A DNA stretch of 47,162 nucleotides from a virus: IMG/VR virus record IMGVR_UViG_3300034106_005358, positions 1 to 47,162 of that record, one strand, 5' to 3'. The translations under genes were made by a program, and so were the position numbers. The notes under the pieces were generated by a model. That model ran no database searches, was not told where the DNA came from, and was given only the letters and a program-made list of their open reading frames with translations. Below, piece after piece: positions 1 through 6,483 of the stretch (positions are counted from its first letter, which is position 1; each line of letters starts with the position of its first letter).

Positions 1-904
1 TTTCGGTATTCGTCTCCTTCTTACTGAAGGAGTCATCAAACTTCGTATATAGATTGAAAAGAGCCTCGCCCGTATCGGTGTCGAAACGACTGAGACTCAA
101 CTTGATCGCAGTCTCCTTGCAACCGAAGATCGCATAAGCCTTGCAGATGTCCACCAGACGGCGGGTGCTGATCACCTCATCGTTGGCTCCCTTGGCAAAT
201 CCCTCTCGCGTAGCGGCACCCCAAGTGACGAGGTTGTCCATGAACTTCTCATTACAGACACGCTGTCCTGTCTTGCCGAAGAATTCGAGGTTGTTGCACA
301 TGGTCATGAGAATCTTCTTTTCGGTCGCCTTCGGTGCATATTCCTGCTCAAAACAGAACGAGATACGATCAAGGAACGCCTCGCTCTGGACATTTGTACC
401 AATGAAACGACCGTCATCAGAGCCCTTGCCCTTGGTGTTCGCGGTCAGGAAGATGCAGAATCCCGGGGCGGGACGGACCATGCGATTTGCCTTCTTGAGG
501 AACACTCCCTTACCTTCAAGTACAGGCTGCAAGCACATGATCTTGGGGGAGCCCAGATCAAACTCATCGAGAAGAAGCACGGAGCCTCTTTCCATGGCTT
601 GGATCACAGGTCCGTCCTGCCACACGGTTTCCCCATTGACGAGTCGGAACCCACCGAAGAGGTCATCCTCATCGGTATCGGTGGTGATGTTCACGCGATA
701 CAACTCGCGTCCCATCTTTGCACACACCTGTTCAATCATGGTAGTCTTGCCGTTGCCAGAGAGTCCGGTAACAAGAGTGGGAGTGAATAGTCCACTCTGG
801 AGTACAGACTGAATGGCACGGAAATGACCCCACGGAACATAGTTGGGATCGATATCGGGAATGGACTTGTTAGTACGATGAATGTTGTCGTTGTTGTTGC
901 TCAT
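1..904 (-). CDS. cobS: CobS-like AAA+ ATPase (MoxR/CbbQ type), 3' end beyond the window
   Basis: Reading the minus strand from the ATG at 904 gives 301 codons with no stop, so the C-terminus lies beyond the left edge. A Walker A motif GLSGNGKT is at residues 47-54, Walker B VLLLDEFD at 109-116, and a sensor-1 Asn in LTANTKG near 156. This is the pattern of CobS, the ATPase of aerobic cobaltochelatase, and of MoxR/CbbQ chaperone ATPases. CobS genes are common in T4-like cyanophages. The neighbour on the other strand is a CobT-like VWA protein, the usual partner of such an ATPase, so the two probably form a remodelling complex. No CobN catalytic subunit is visible, so either a host chelatase is used or the substrate is different. 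The promoter is placed so that the message would start at the ATG. Confidence 0.85.
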   Translation of the reverse strand, partial: MSNNNDNIHRTNKSIPDIDPNYVPWGHFRAIQSVLQSGLFTPTLVTGLSGNGKTTMIEQVCAKMGRELYRVNITTDTDEDDLFGGFRLVNGETVWQDGPVIQAMERGSVLLLDEFDLGSPKIMCLQPVLEGKGVFLKKANRMVRPAPGFCIFLTANTKGKGSDDGRFIGTNVQSEAFLDRISFCFEQEYAPKATEKKILMTMCNNLEFFGKTGQRVCNEKFMDNLVTWGAATREGFAKGANDEVISTRRLVDICKAYAIFGCKETAIKLSLSRFDTDTGEALFNLYTKFDDSFSKKETNTE

Positions 905-910
905 GCCCAC

Positions 911-939
911 ATTGTAGCACGCCCCATCATGGCTTGCAA
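911..939 (-). promoter_or_regulatory. Host-type promoter for cobS, apparently leaderless
   Basis: On the minus strand there is TTGCAA (939-934), a 17-base spacer, and TACAAT (916-911) preceded by TG, i.e. an extended -10 TGCTACAAT. Counting seven bases downstream from the -10 box puts transcription start at 904, the A of the start codon. The -35 box lies inside the palindrome CTTGCAAG (933-940). Confidence 0.65.
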
Positions 940-983
940 GAGTGCTGGAAAGAATCTGAAAAGATTGTTTTTAAGTCATGTGC

Positions 984-1011
984 TTGACAAGATTTAACGG
1001 CATGGTACAAT
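984..1011 (+). promoter_or_regulatory. Host-type promoter for cobT, apparently leaderless
   Basis: A perfect TTGACA (984-989), a 16-base spacer and TACAAT (1006-1011) in an extended form TGGTACAAT. The expected start of transcription is 1018, exactly the A of the cobT ATG. The -35 box sits inside CTTGACAAG (983-991), much like the palindrome over the divergent cobS -35. Confidence 0.7.
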
Positions 1012-1017
1012 GGATGC

Positions 1018-3255
1018 ATGAGCAACATCAATCAGAACTCGAAGAGCATCTTCGCTCGCCTTCTTGCGACTGAAGACATTACCGTCGTTCACACCCCCAC
1101 TGTTCAGACCGCTTCCTTTGATCTTGCATCACGCACGATGCATCTTCCCGTATGGAAGGACATGGACCACCATCTGTATGACATGCTGATCGCCCATGAG
1201 GTTGGTCATGCAATTTACACCCCGAATGACAAGAACGGCTGGGAGGACAGTTCCAAGAAGATCTGTCCTGAGAATCCGGCTATCGGTCAGATGTATCTCA
1301 ACATCGTTGAGGATGCTCGCATCGAGCGACTGATCCAGAAGAAGTATCCGGGTTCAAAGAAGGACTTCTGGTTCGGTTATGAGGACCTGTTCGATCGTGA
1401 TATCTTTGATCTCAAGGACAAGGATCCGAAGGAACTGAATCTTCTCGATCGCCTGAATCTCAAGTTCAAGGTCGGTCCCTTTGTTGATGTCGGCGAATTT
1501 GCTCCTGAAGAGCAAGTGTTCGTGAATCGCATGGAAACGGCTGAGACTTGGGATGATGTTGTGGCTGTCGCCACTGATCTCTATTCCTTCATGGCTCAAC
1601 AGGCTGAGAAGGAAGAAGAATCTGATGCGTCGATCGAATATGGAGAAGACGGTGAGAAGACGGAAGATTCTCAGGAATCTGAGTCTTCTGCGCCTGCTCC
1701 GAAGAACGAAGGAGAGGGTAACAATTCTTCTTCTCAGCAGCCTGTTGCTTCTCAGGAGACCAGTTCTGAAACCACCCCGAAGGTTGTTGAGGGATCCGGT
1801 ACGATCTCTGCATCTCCTGTTGCCACTAACATTCCGATTCCGAACACCCAGAAGAGCCTTGAGGAAAATCTTCAGAAGGTTTTCGTTGACGAAAAGGCAA
1901 AGACCGTCAAGTCTTGTCTTATTCCTGAGCCGAAGATCGAGAACATCGTGCTTTCGCAAACTGCTATTCTCAATCTGTTGAATCAACATTTCGCCGATCA
2001 GTTCCTGTGTACTGAACACGGCAGGAATTATTACAACAACAAGAAGAATCTTGTTGAGAATATCGTGCGTGAATTCCAGAAGGCTTCCAAGCCCTCCGTT
2101 GATCTGCTCTGCAAGCAGTTTGAGATGAAGAAGGCTGCGGATGTTCACAAGCGTACTTCGGTGCGTCGTACTGGTCTTTTGAACATGGACCGTCTGCATC
2201 AATACAAGATGACCGATAACATCTTCCTTTCTCGTAACACGACGAAGGAAGGGAAGAATCACGGTCTGGTCATGTTCCTTGACTGGTCCGGTTCCATGGG
2301 TAATGTTCTTGCCGATACGATTCGTCAGATGATGGTCATGATGGCTTTCTGCCGTCGTTGCAACATTCCTTACGAAATCTATGCGTTCTCGAATCGTCAT
2401 CCGATTTTGAATTGGGATAATGGTTTTTCTGATTTTGATTCTTGCATGGAGCATCTGTGGCACATGCCTCGTAAGGATATGCCTTACTTGTCTTTCCGCA
2501 AGTTGTGTCTATTCAATCTTTTCAGCTCGTCTACCGACAAGCACAAGGAATTTGAGATGCTTGTTCACTGTATGGGCTATGCTCTTGGCTATGAGCGTGA
2601 TGGGACAGGATACGGCAAGCCTCATTACATGGACATGATTCCCGGTTGGTTCACCCTAAATTCGACTCCGCTTGAGGAAACTTTTGGGTGCATTCCTGCT
2701 CTCCATGAGCAGTTCGTCAAGAAGTATGGTCGCCAGATCAATCACACCGTGATTCTTACTGATGGTGAAGGTGATGGTGCTGGTAGTGAATATTGCCATA
2801 ATATTATGGACCCGAAGACCCGTGCTCGTTATGACACGACCACCGACCATAAGATTGGTCTCCGTGTGGTTTGCGCAAGGACGCAGGCTCTGGTGGATTG
2901 GGTAAAGGATCGCACCAGTTCTCGTATCGTGTGCATGCAACTTTATCCTCGCCAAGGATCTACTCATTATGTGTTTGAGTATGGAACCGGTATCGATCGC
3001 AGGGCTGAATTGGAGAAGAAGAACAACAGCCAGTGGAACAAGGAGAACTACATCGAGGTTCCCAACGATCTCCATGCGTTTGATTCATATTTTATTGTCA
3101 AGGCAAAGAATGCGGTTGTGACCGACGATTTCGAGGAAATTGACACCACGAACATGACCCCGACCAAGATCAAGACCAGTTTCATCAAGCACCAAAAGAA
3201 GAAGTTCATGAGTCGGTACATGATTAACCGGTTCGTGGAAATGATCGCGGCTTGA
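1018..3255 (+). CDS. cobT: CobT-like protein: zinc-metalloprotease motif plus VWA domain
   Basis: 745 residues. The N-terminal part has HEVGH at 60-64 and NIVEDARIE around 95-103, which together resemble a zincin HExxH site with a downstream Glu ligand (E98). Residues about 195-270 are a Ser/Glu/Pro-rich linker. A von Willebrand A domain follows, with a MIDAS DWSGS starting at D422 and a TDG motif at 581-583. CobT of cobaltochelatase has the same acidic linker plus VWA plan and partners CobS, encoded divergently here. The intact HExxH suggests peptidase activity or zinc binding that chelatase assembly would not need, so a MoxR-VWA protein-remodelling role is a real alternative. There is no Shine-Dalgarno sequence; the start is set by the promoter at 984-1011. 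A strong hairpin follows the stop. Confidence 0.85.
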   Translation: MSNINQNSKSIFARLLATEDITVVHTPTVQTASFDLASRTMHLPVWKDMDHHLYDMLIAHEVGHAIYTPNDKNGWEDSSKKICPENPAIGQMYLNIVEDARIERLIQKKYPGSKKDFWFGYEDLFDRDIFDLKDKDPKELNLLDRLNLKFKVGPFVDVGEFAPEEQVFVNRMETAETWDDVVAVATDLYSFMAQQAEKEEESDASIEYGEDGEKTEDSQESESSAPAPKNEGEGNNSSSQQPVASQETSSETTPKVVEGSGTISASPVATNIPIPNTQKSLEENLQKVFVDEKAKTVKSCLIPEPKIENIVLSQTAILNLLNQHFADQFLCTEHGRNYYNNKKNLVENIVREFQKASKPSVDLLCKQFEMKKAADVHKRTSVRRTGLLNMDRLHQYKMTDNIFLSRNTTKEGKNHGLVMFLDWSGSMGNVLADTIRQMMVMMAFCRRCNIPYEIYAFSNRHPILNWDNGFSDFDSCMEHLWHMPRKDMPYLSFRKLCLFNLFSSSTDKHKEFEMLVHCMGYALGYERDGTGYGKPHYMDMIPGWFTLNSTPLEETFGCIPALHEQFVKKYGRQINHTVILTDGEGDGAGSEYCHNIMDPKTRARYDTTTDHKIGLRVVCARTQALVDWVKDRTSSRIVCMQLYPRQGSTHYVFEYGTGIDRRAELEKKNNSQWNKENYIEVPNDLHAFDSYFIVKAKNAVVTDDFEEIDTTNMTPTKIKTSFIKHQKKKFMSRYMINRFVEMIAA

Positions 3256-3260
3256 CAAAT

Positions 3261-3280
3261 AACCCCCCGCAAGGGGGGTT
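3261..3280 (+). terminator. Intrinsic terminator after cobT, abutting a late promoter
   Basis: AACCCCCC (3261-3268), a GCAA tetraloop, then GGGGGGTT (3273-3280): a perfect 8-bp stem. The expected U-run is only TTTATAAATAAT, which is itself the late promoter of the next gene. Confidence 0.85.
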
Positions 3281-3288
3281 TATAAATA
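3281..3288 (+). promoter_or_regulatory. T4-type late promoter TATAAATA
   Basis: An exact TATAAATA directly after the terminator stem. T4 late transcription starts 6 bases after the last A, here 3294, only 2 bases before the ATG at 3296. It would be read by RNA polymerase with the gp55 encoded at 42106. Confidence 0.75.
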
Positions 3289-3295
3289 ATAGGGT

Positions 3296-3799
3296 ATGAA
3301 AAGATTCCAAACTTATCTTCAAGAAGCAAACGCAATTGACACCATGCAGGGTGTCTTGGATGTTGCAACATTAGGCGGTTCATTCGTTCCCGGATTAAAT
3401 CTGGCAAGTGCTGCTGCGCAATCGGTAAATGCCGGAATAGATGTCGCTCAAGGTCAATATGGAGAGGCTGGAATGAGGGCTGGAATGGCAGCATTAAGTG
3501 CAATTCCTTTTGGAAGAGCAGCAGGAGCAGCAGCTAAAGCAGGAAAAGCCGCAGAAACGGCAACTAAATTAGGAAAAGTCGCTAGAGCCGCAAAAGTTGC
3601 AGGAGCTATCGCAACTACAGTCGGTCCACCAGCACTGAAATGGGCTGCAAATAAATTAATGGCTGGTCAAGACATGCCGGGTCCGGGTGTAGAGGGAGGA
3701 ATCGGCGGAAATGTTGGATATGTGAGTTCTCTTGCAGGTAAGAAATTTGATATAGTCGATGTCCCCAAATCGTTAATTCATGATGTAGTTTACAGGTAA
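3296..3799 (+). CDS. Ala/Gly-rich putative internal head protein with capsid-targeting start
   Basis: 167 residues, no recognised family. The first residues MKRFQTYLQEA closely resemble the capsid-targeting peptide of T4 internal proteins (for example MKTYQEFIAEA), which the gp21 protease cuts after an (L/I)xE site. Here the site would be LQE (8-10) before A11. The rest is rich in Ala and Gly, with amphipathic or hydrophobic helices (about 25-75 and 80-125) that could associate with membranes. The late promoter fits a virion protein. Inferred role: a protein packed in the prohead and possibly injected with the DNA. Not proven; a membrane-active late protein is an alternative. Confidence 0.6.
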   Translation: MKRFQTYLQEANAIDTMQGVLDVATLGGSFVPGLNLASAAAQSVNAGIDVAQGQYGEAGMRAGMAALSAIPFGRAAGAAAKAGKAAETATKLGKVARAAKVAGAIATTVGPPALKWAANKLMAGQDMPGPGVEGGIGGNVGYVSSLAGKKFDIVDVPKSLIHDVVYR

Positions 3800-3803
3800 A
3801 AAT

Positions 3804-4106
3804 ATGCCTCAATATGATTTTAATTGTACAAAATGCGAAAAAAAGTGGTCAGAATTTCTTTCCATAAGCAATAGAGATAAACCACTTGAAAATCCATGTC
3901 CGCATTGTTCGGCTGAAAAGTGCGTGGAAAAAGACTGGATGGGAACAAATCTTGCCATTGCCAGCGATGCTACTCTGACTGCAAACAAAGCAACAGGCGG
4001 TCGGTGGAATGAGCTAATGGCAAAGATGAAGTCTGGTTTGCCAGAAAGATATGCAAGAAAACTGGATAAACCTAATAATATGACAGGAAGAAGATGGAAG
4101 GGATAA
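3804..4106 (+). CDS. FmdB-like zinc-ribbon protein
   Basis: 100 residues. The N-terminus has two CxxC knuckles: C8-x2-C11 in FNCTKC and C32-x2-C35 in PCPHC. This is the arrangement of the small FmdB-type zinc ribbon (CxxC_CxxC family), which is common in bacteria and T4-like phages and probably binds one zinc. The C-terminal half is basic and has no recognisable motif. It starts 5 bases after the preceding gene, so it is probably co-transcribed from the late promoter at 3281. Function is unknown in the family. Confidence 0.75.
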   Translation: MPQYDFNCTKCEKKWSEFLSISNRDKPLENPCPHCSAEKCVEKDWMGTNLAIASDATLTANKATGGRWNELMAKMKSGLPERYARKLDKPNNMTGRRWKG

Positions 4107-4117
4107 TTTCTCTTTCG

Positions 4118-4125
4118 TATAAATA
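4118..4125 (+). promoter_or_regulatory. T4-type late promoter TATAAATA
   Basis: Exact TATAAATA with predicted start at 4131, giving a 16-base leader that contains AGGAG before the ATG at 4147. This is a conventional leadered late promoter, in contrast to the one at 3281. Confidence 0.8.
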
Positions 4126-4146
4126 AAAATACAACAGGAGTCTTAA

Positions 4147-4488
4147 ATGAAAACCAGACAATTCACCAGTCTAAAAGAAGCAGTTCTCGCCGTTCAAGGC
4201 AAAAAGCAAGGTACTCTCACCGAAAGTGTCGAGGCACCTGCTCAAGTTCAAGCAGAGCAGACTCAAGTCCCTGCTGAACTCGTAGAATATATCACCTCCG
4301 TAATCTGCGAAGCTGAGAATAAGCTCAATGCTAAATTCAGCCCAGAAGAGATCACCGAAACCACCGGATACATTCTTGGTCAACTTCAAGTCCAAGCTTT
4401 GATCGAAAGCATCCAAGAGAAAGTTGGTTTTGAGCTGAACGAGAGCGAAATTCAGTATGTTCTCGAAAATCTCAACGAAACTGAGTGA
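4147..4488 (+). CDS. Paralogue of the acidic prohead core protein; putative internal head protein
   Basis: 113 residues. Residues 45-80 align without gaps with residues 57-92 of the acidic head-core protein at 34990-35481. I count 16 of 36 identical, including shared EY, FxxEEI and IL positions. The start MKTRQFTSLKEA looks like a T4 capsid-targeting peptide with an LxE site (LKE, 9-11). There is an exact late promoter and a good AGGAG ribosome site. Inferred role: prohead core or internal protein, lacking the poly-Glu tail of its paralogue. The last base of its stop codon is the first base of the next ATG, so the two are translationally coupled. Confidence 0.65.
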   Translation: MKTRQFTSLKEAVLAVQGKKQGTLTESVEAPAQVQAEQTQVPAELVEYITSVICEAENKLNAKFSPEEITETTGYILGQLQVQALIESIQEKVGFELNESEIQYVLENLNETE

Positions 4489-4721
4489 TGAATAAAAGAC
4501 AAGAAACAATTCATCGAATTGTCACTGAGTCTTTACTTCTCGAAAAGAAGAAAAAGCCATCTCTTGGTAAAAGACTTGCTCGCGGTGCTCTAGGATTTGC
4601 AGTGAATAAAATAGCTCTCCCGGTTATTTACGCTGGAATAGACCGAGAAACAGTTTATGGTATGGGTGGTAATGCTCCTGTAGTTGGTGAATATAGCGGA
4701 CCTCAATCCCAGAAAATATAA
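4488..4721 (+). CDS. Small basic protein, unknown
   Basis: 77 residues from the ATG at 4488; a GTG in frame at 4485 overlaps the previous stop and is less likely. The N-terminal 20 residues are MNKRQETIHRIVTESLLLEK, with a weak processing-like site VTE before S15. This is followed by a lysine cluster and a short hydrophobic stretch (LGFAVNKIALPVIYAGI). I recognise no family. It is coupled to the genes on both sides by one-base overlaps (TGATG at 4486, TAATG at 4719), so it is expressed with them from the late promoter at 4118. A virion or head-core role is only suggested by context. Confidence 0.55.
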   Translation: MNKRQETIHRIVTESLLLEKKKKPSLGKRLARGALGFAVNKIALPVIYAGIDRETVYGMGGNAPVVGEYSGPQSQKI

Positions 4722-5341
4722 TGTTATCTGGAGTTTCTTCTGATTTCATAAGTTCTGTATCAGAATTTGTGAATCAAAACAACAAACCTTTGAGCGTGAC
4801 ACTCATTTCAGATGGGATGTCGCGCTCTTTTTACAATGTTTTGGGATTTGAGCAGATGGATAACCTAATGACCGGTGTCGGTTTCTATAAGATGAAAAAG
4901 GTTGGAGGCATAGACACATTCTTTTCCACAGAAAATTCTGTAGGGATTGAAGCCATCGCGGATCTTGGTCTGAATAATTTCGTATCTTCTGCGATATCTT
5001 CCGGGATTTTGAATCTAATTCCGAACAGCAGAACATTGGATGAGGGTGAGGCATTTGCCGTCAAGATGCCGGAGAATCATGTATCTTCGGTCTTTTTCGG
5101 TATGAACCCGACCAGACCGGGATACATAATTGATACAGGAGATGATCCAGACGATATCTTCGAGTTGGATGAAAATCGCGGAAACATGATCGTTTATGTT
5201 AATGAACTCTCGGTAGGATCTGATCTTTATTACCACTTCTTTCCGCAAGATGGATTCTACATGAGAAATACAGGTATATACGGTCTTGGTGTCGAGATAG
5301 CCAAGCGAGAGAATCTGTCAGATGATGTGATCATGATATAA
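4721..5341 (+). CDS. Hypothetical protein in late operon
   Basis: 206 residues, not recognised. No signal peptide, membrane span or cysteine cluster is visible. The composition is that of a soluble globular protein with an acidic patch (DTGDDPDDIFELDE) around residues 141-154. Several aromatic/Gly motifs (FFGMNPTRPGY, FFPQDGFYMRNTGIYGLG) would fit a beta-rich fold. The ATG overlaps the preceding stop by one base, and the next gene starts on the last base of this stop, so it lies in a tightly coupled operon between a head-like protein and a nuclease. No function is proposed. Confidence 0.55.
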   Translation: MLSGVSSDFISSVSEFVNQNNKPLSVTLISDGMSRSFYNVLGFEQMDNLMTGVGFYKMKKVGGIDTFFSTENSVGIEAIADLGLNNFVSSAISSGILNLIPNSRTLDEGEAFAVKMPENHVSSVFFGMNPTRPGYIIDTGDDPDDIFELDENRGNMIVYVNELSVGSDLYYHFFPQDGFYMRNTGIYGLGVEIAKRENLSDDVIMI

Positions 5342-6003
5342 TGAAACAAAAAACATTTAAGCATATTGACGAAAAATTAAAAGCAGAACTCCTCTCCGAA
5401 GAGAACGATTCGGGAAGATATTATGTCACACCCGAGGGCAAATACCCCAGCGTGACAACCGTGACCGGATGGGAGAAGAGAAAGTTCTTTGCTGAATGGC
5501 GTAAAAACAACCCAGAAGAAGCAAAGAGAACCGTCAATCGTGGAAATAAACTTCACGCTTTGATTGAGCGTTATTTGAATAACGAAGTTCTGGATAAAAA
5601 AGAAATAGATCCATTCACTCTTGATCTTTTCTTGCAGATGAAGAAGGATGTGGATCGTATTGATAATATCCACGCACTTGAAACACCTCTCTATTCCAAA
5701 CTCCTGAAGCTCGCAGGCAGGGTAGACTGCATCGCAGAATTCGATGGGCAGCTGGCGATCATAGACTTCAAGGGTAGCACCAAGGCAAAAAGAAAAGAAG
5801 ATATTGATAATTACTTCATGCAGGCTACTGCGTATTCTATCATGTGGAAAGAGAGAACAGGTGTACCGATCAAGAAGCTTGTGATTCTCATTTCATCAGA
5901 AGATGGTGGACCGCAGATTTTTGAGGCAGATCCGGTAGAACATGTACCAAACTTGAAAAATGCCATAGAGAAATACGAAAGGGAGACCAGTGCGACAGTT
6001 TGA
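5341..6003 (+). CDS. PD-(D/E)XK nuclease, RecB/Cas4-like exonuclease
   Basis: 220 residues. The motifs of RecB-family nucleases are in order: H72 in NKLHALIE; GRVDCIAEFDG with D129; IDFKGSTK with D142 and K144; and the QATAY motif at 161-165. Together these form the metal-binding active site of a DNA exonuclease or endonuclease. Similar stand-alone proteins occur in T4-like cyanophages. Likely uses are DNA end processing for recombination or host DNA degradation. It is not a Cas4: the iron-sulphur cysteines are absent and no CRISPR genes are nearby. It follows the previous gene with a one-base overlap. Confidence 0.8.
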   Translation: MKQKTFKHIDEKLKAELLSEENDSGRYYVTPEGKYPSVTTVTGWEKRKFFAEWRKNNPEEAKRTVNRGNKLHALIERYLNNEVLDKKEIDPFTLDLFLQMKKDVDRIDNIHALETPLYSKLLKLAGRVDCIAEFDGQLAIIDFKGSTKAKRKEDIDNYFMQATAYSIMWKERTGVPIKKLVILISSEDGGPQIFEADPVEHVPNLKNAIEKYERETSATV

Positions 6004-6397
6004 CATAAGAAATGTGAACAGAGCCAATTCTTTTGAGTGGTCTCGTTGCAACAACGATGCAAAGGCTTCCTTTTGGAGAAATTGGGTTTGTAAAACATAT
6101 GGCGGAACTTTTTCTCAATCAAGGATGGGTAAAACATTGGTTTGGGAATGGAAAGAACCGCCAGAAGATGAACTTGTCAAATGGATCTTTACAGACCCAG
6201 AAGGAAATGAGCATAGGGTGAACAACTTCAAGGGATTTTGTACTGAACATGGGTTGGATGATGCTCGTATGTACAATACATACACTGGATCGAGAAAAAC
6301 ACACAAAGGATGGAAAGCAACCCGTCTTTATGGTGTGGAGGGAAGAAAAAATCCAAGAGATTTTGGAAGAAATCTGCCTCCTCCTGCTAGATCCTGA
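5990..6397 (+). CDS. Small protein with a domain of the kind attached to homing endonucleases, GTG start
   Basis: 135 residues from a GTG at 5990 that has GGGAG four bases upstream; the start overlaps the nuclease gene by 14 bases. Residues about 65-107 carry a TDPEGNEHRVNNFKGFCTEHG pattern followed by HKGW. This resembles the small putative DNA-binding modules found beside HNH and GIY-YIG homing endonucleases and as solo proteins in T4-like phages. No nuclease catalytic residues are visible. Possibly a DNA-binding accessory protein or a remnant of a mobile endonuclease. The hairpin at 6436-6459 may end this operon. Confidence 0.6.
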   Translation: MRQFDIRNVNRANSFEWSRCNNDAKASFWRNWVCKTYGGTFSQSRMGKTLVWEWKEPPEDELVKWIFTDPEGNEHRVNNFKGFCTEHGLDDARMYNTYTGSRKTHKGWKATRLYGVEGRKNPRDFGRNLPPPARS

Positions 6398-6435
6398 CCC
6401 AACAACCAGAACCGCTTAAAATACAACCGGTTCAA

Positions 6436-6459
6436 GCCAAGTCCCCCCAGGAACTTGGC
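6436..6459 (+). terminator. Hairpin, possible weak terminator
   Basis: GCCAAGT (6436-6442) pairs perfectly with ACTTGGC (6453-6459) over a 10-base loop. It is followed by an A/T stretch but no long T-run, so termination is uncertain. It separates the operon ending at 6397 from the gene at 6484. Confidence 0.45.
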
Positions 6460-6466
6460 AATTATC

Positions 6467-6474
6467 TTTAAATA
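6467..6474 (+). promoter_or_regulatory. Probable late promoter TTTAAATA
   Basis: TTTAAATA has one mismatch to TATAAATA. The predicted start at 6480 is 4 bases before the ATG at 6484, and no Shine-Dalgarno sequence fits in between. Confidence 0.5.
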
Positions 6475-6483
6475 CATAACAAT

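Noticed and set aside
1354-2463. 369-codon open frame on the minus strand across cobT
   Set aside because: It lies wholly opposite a clear gene, is Leu/Arg-rich as expected of a shadow frame, and has no promoter or ribosome site.
5341-6003. Cas4-like nuclease as a sign of a CRISPR system
   Set aside because: No iron-sulphur cysteines, no repeat-spacer array and no cas genes; a stand-alone phage RecB-type nuclease explains it.
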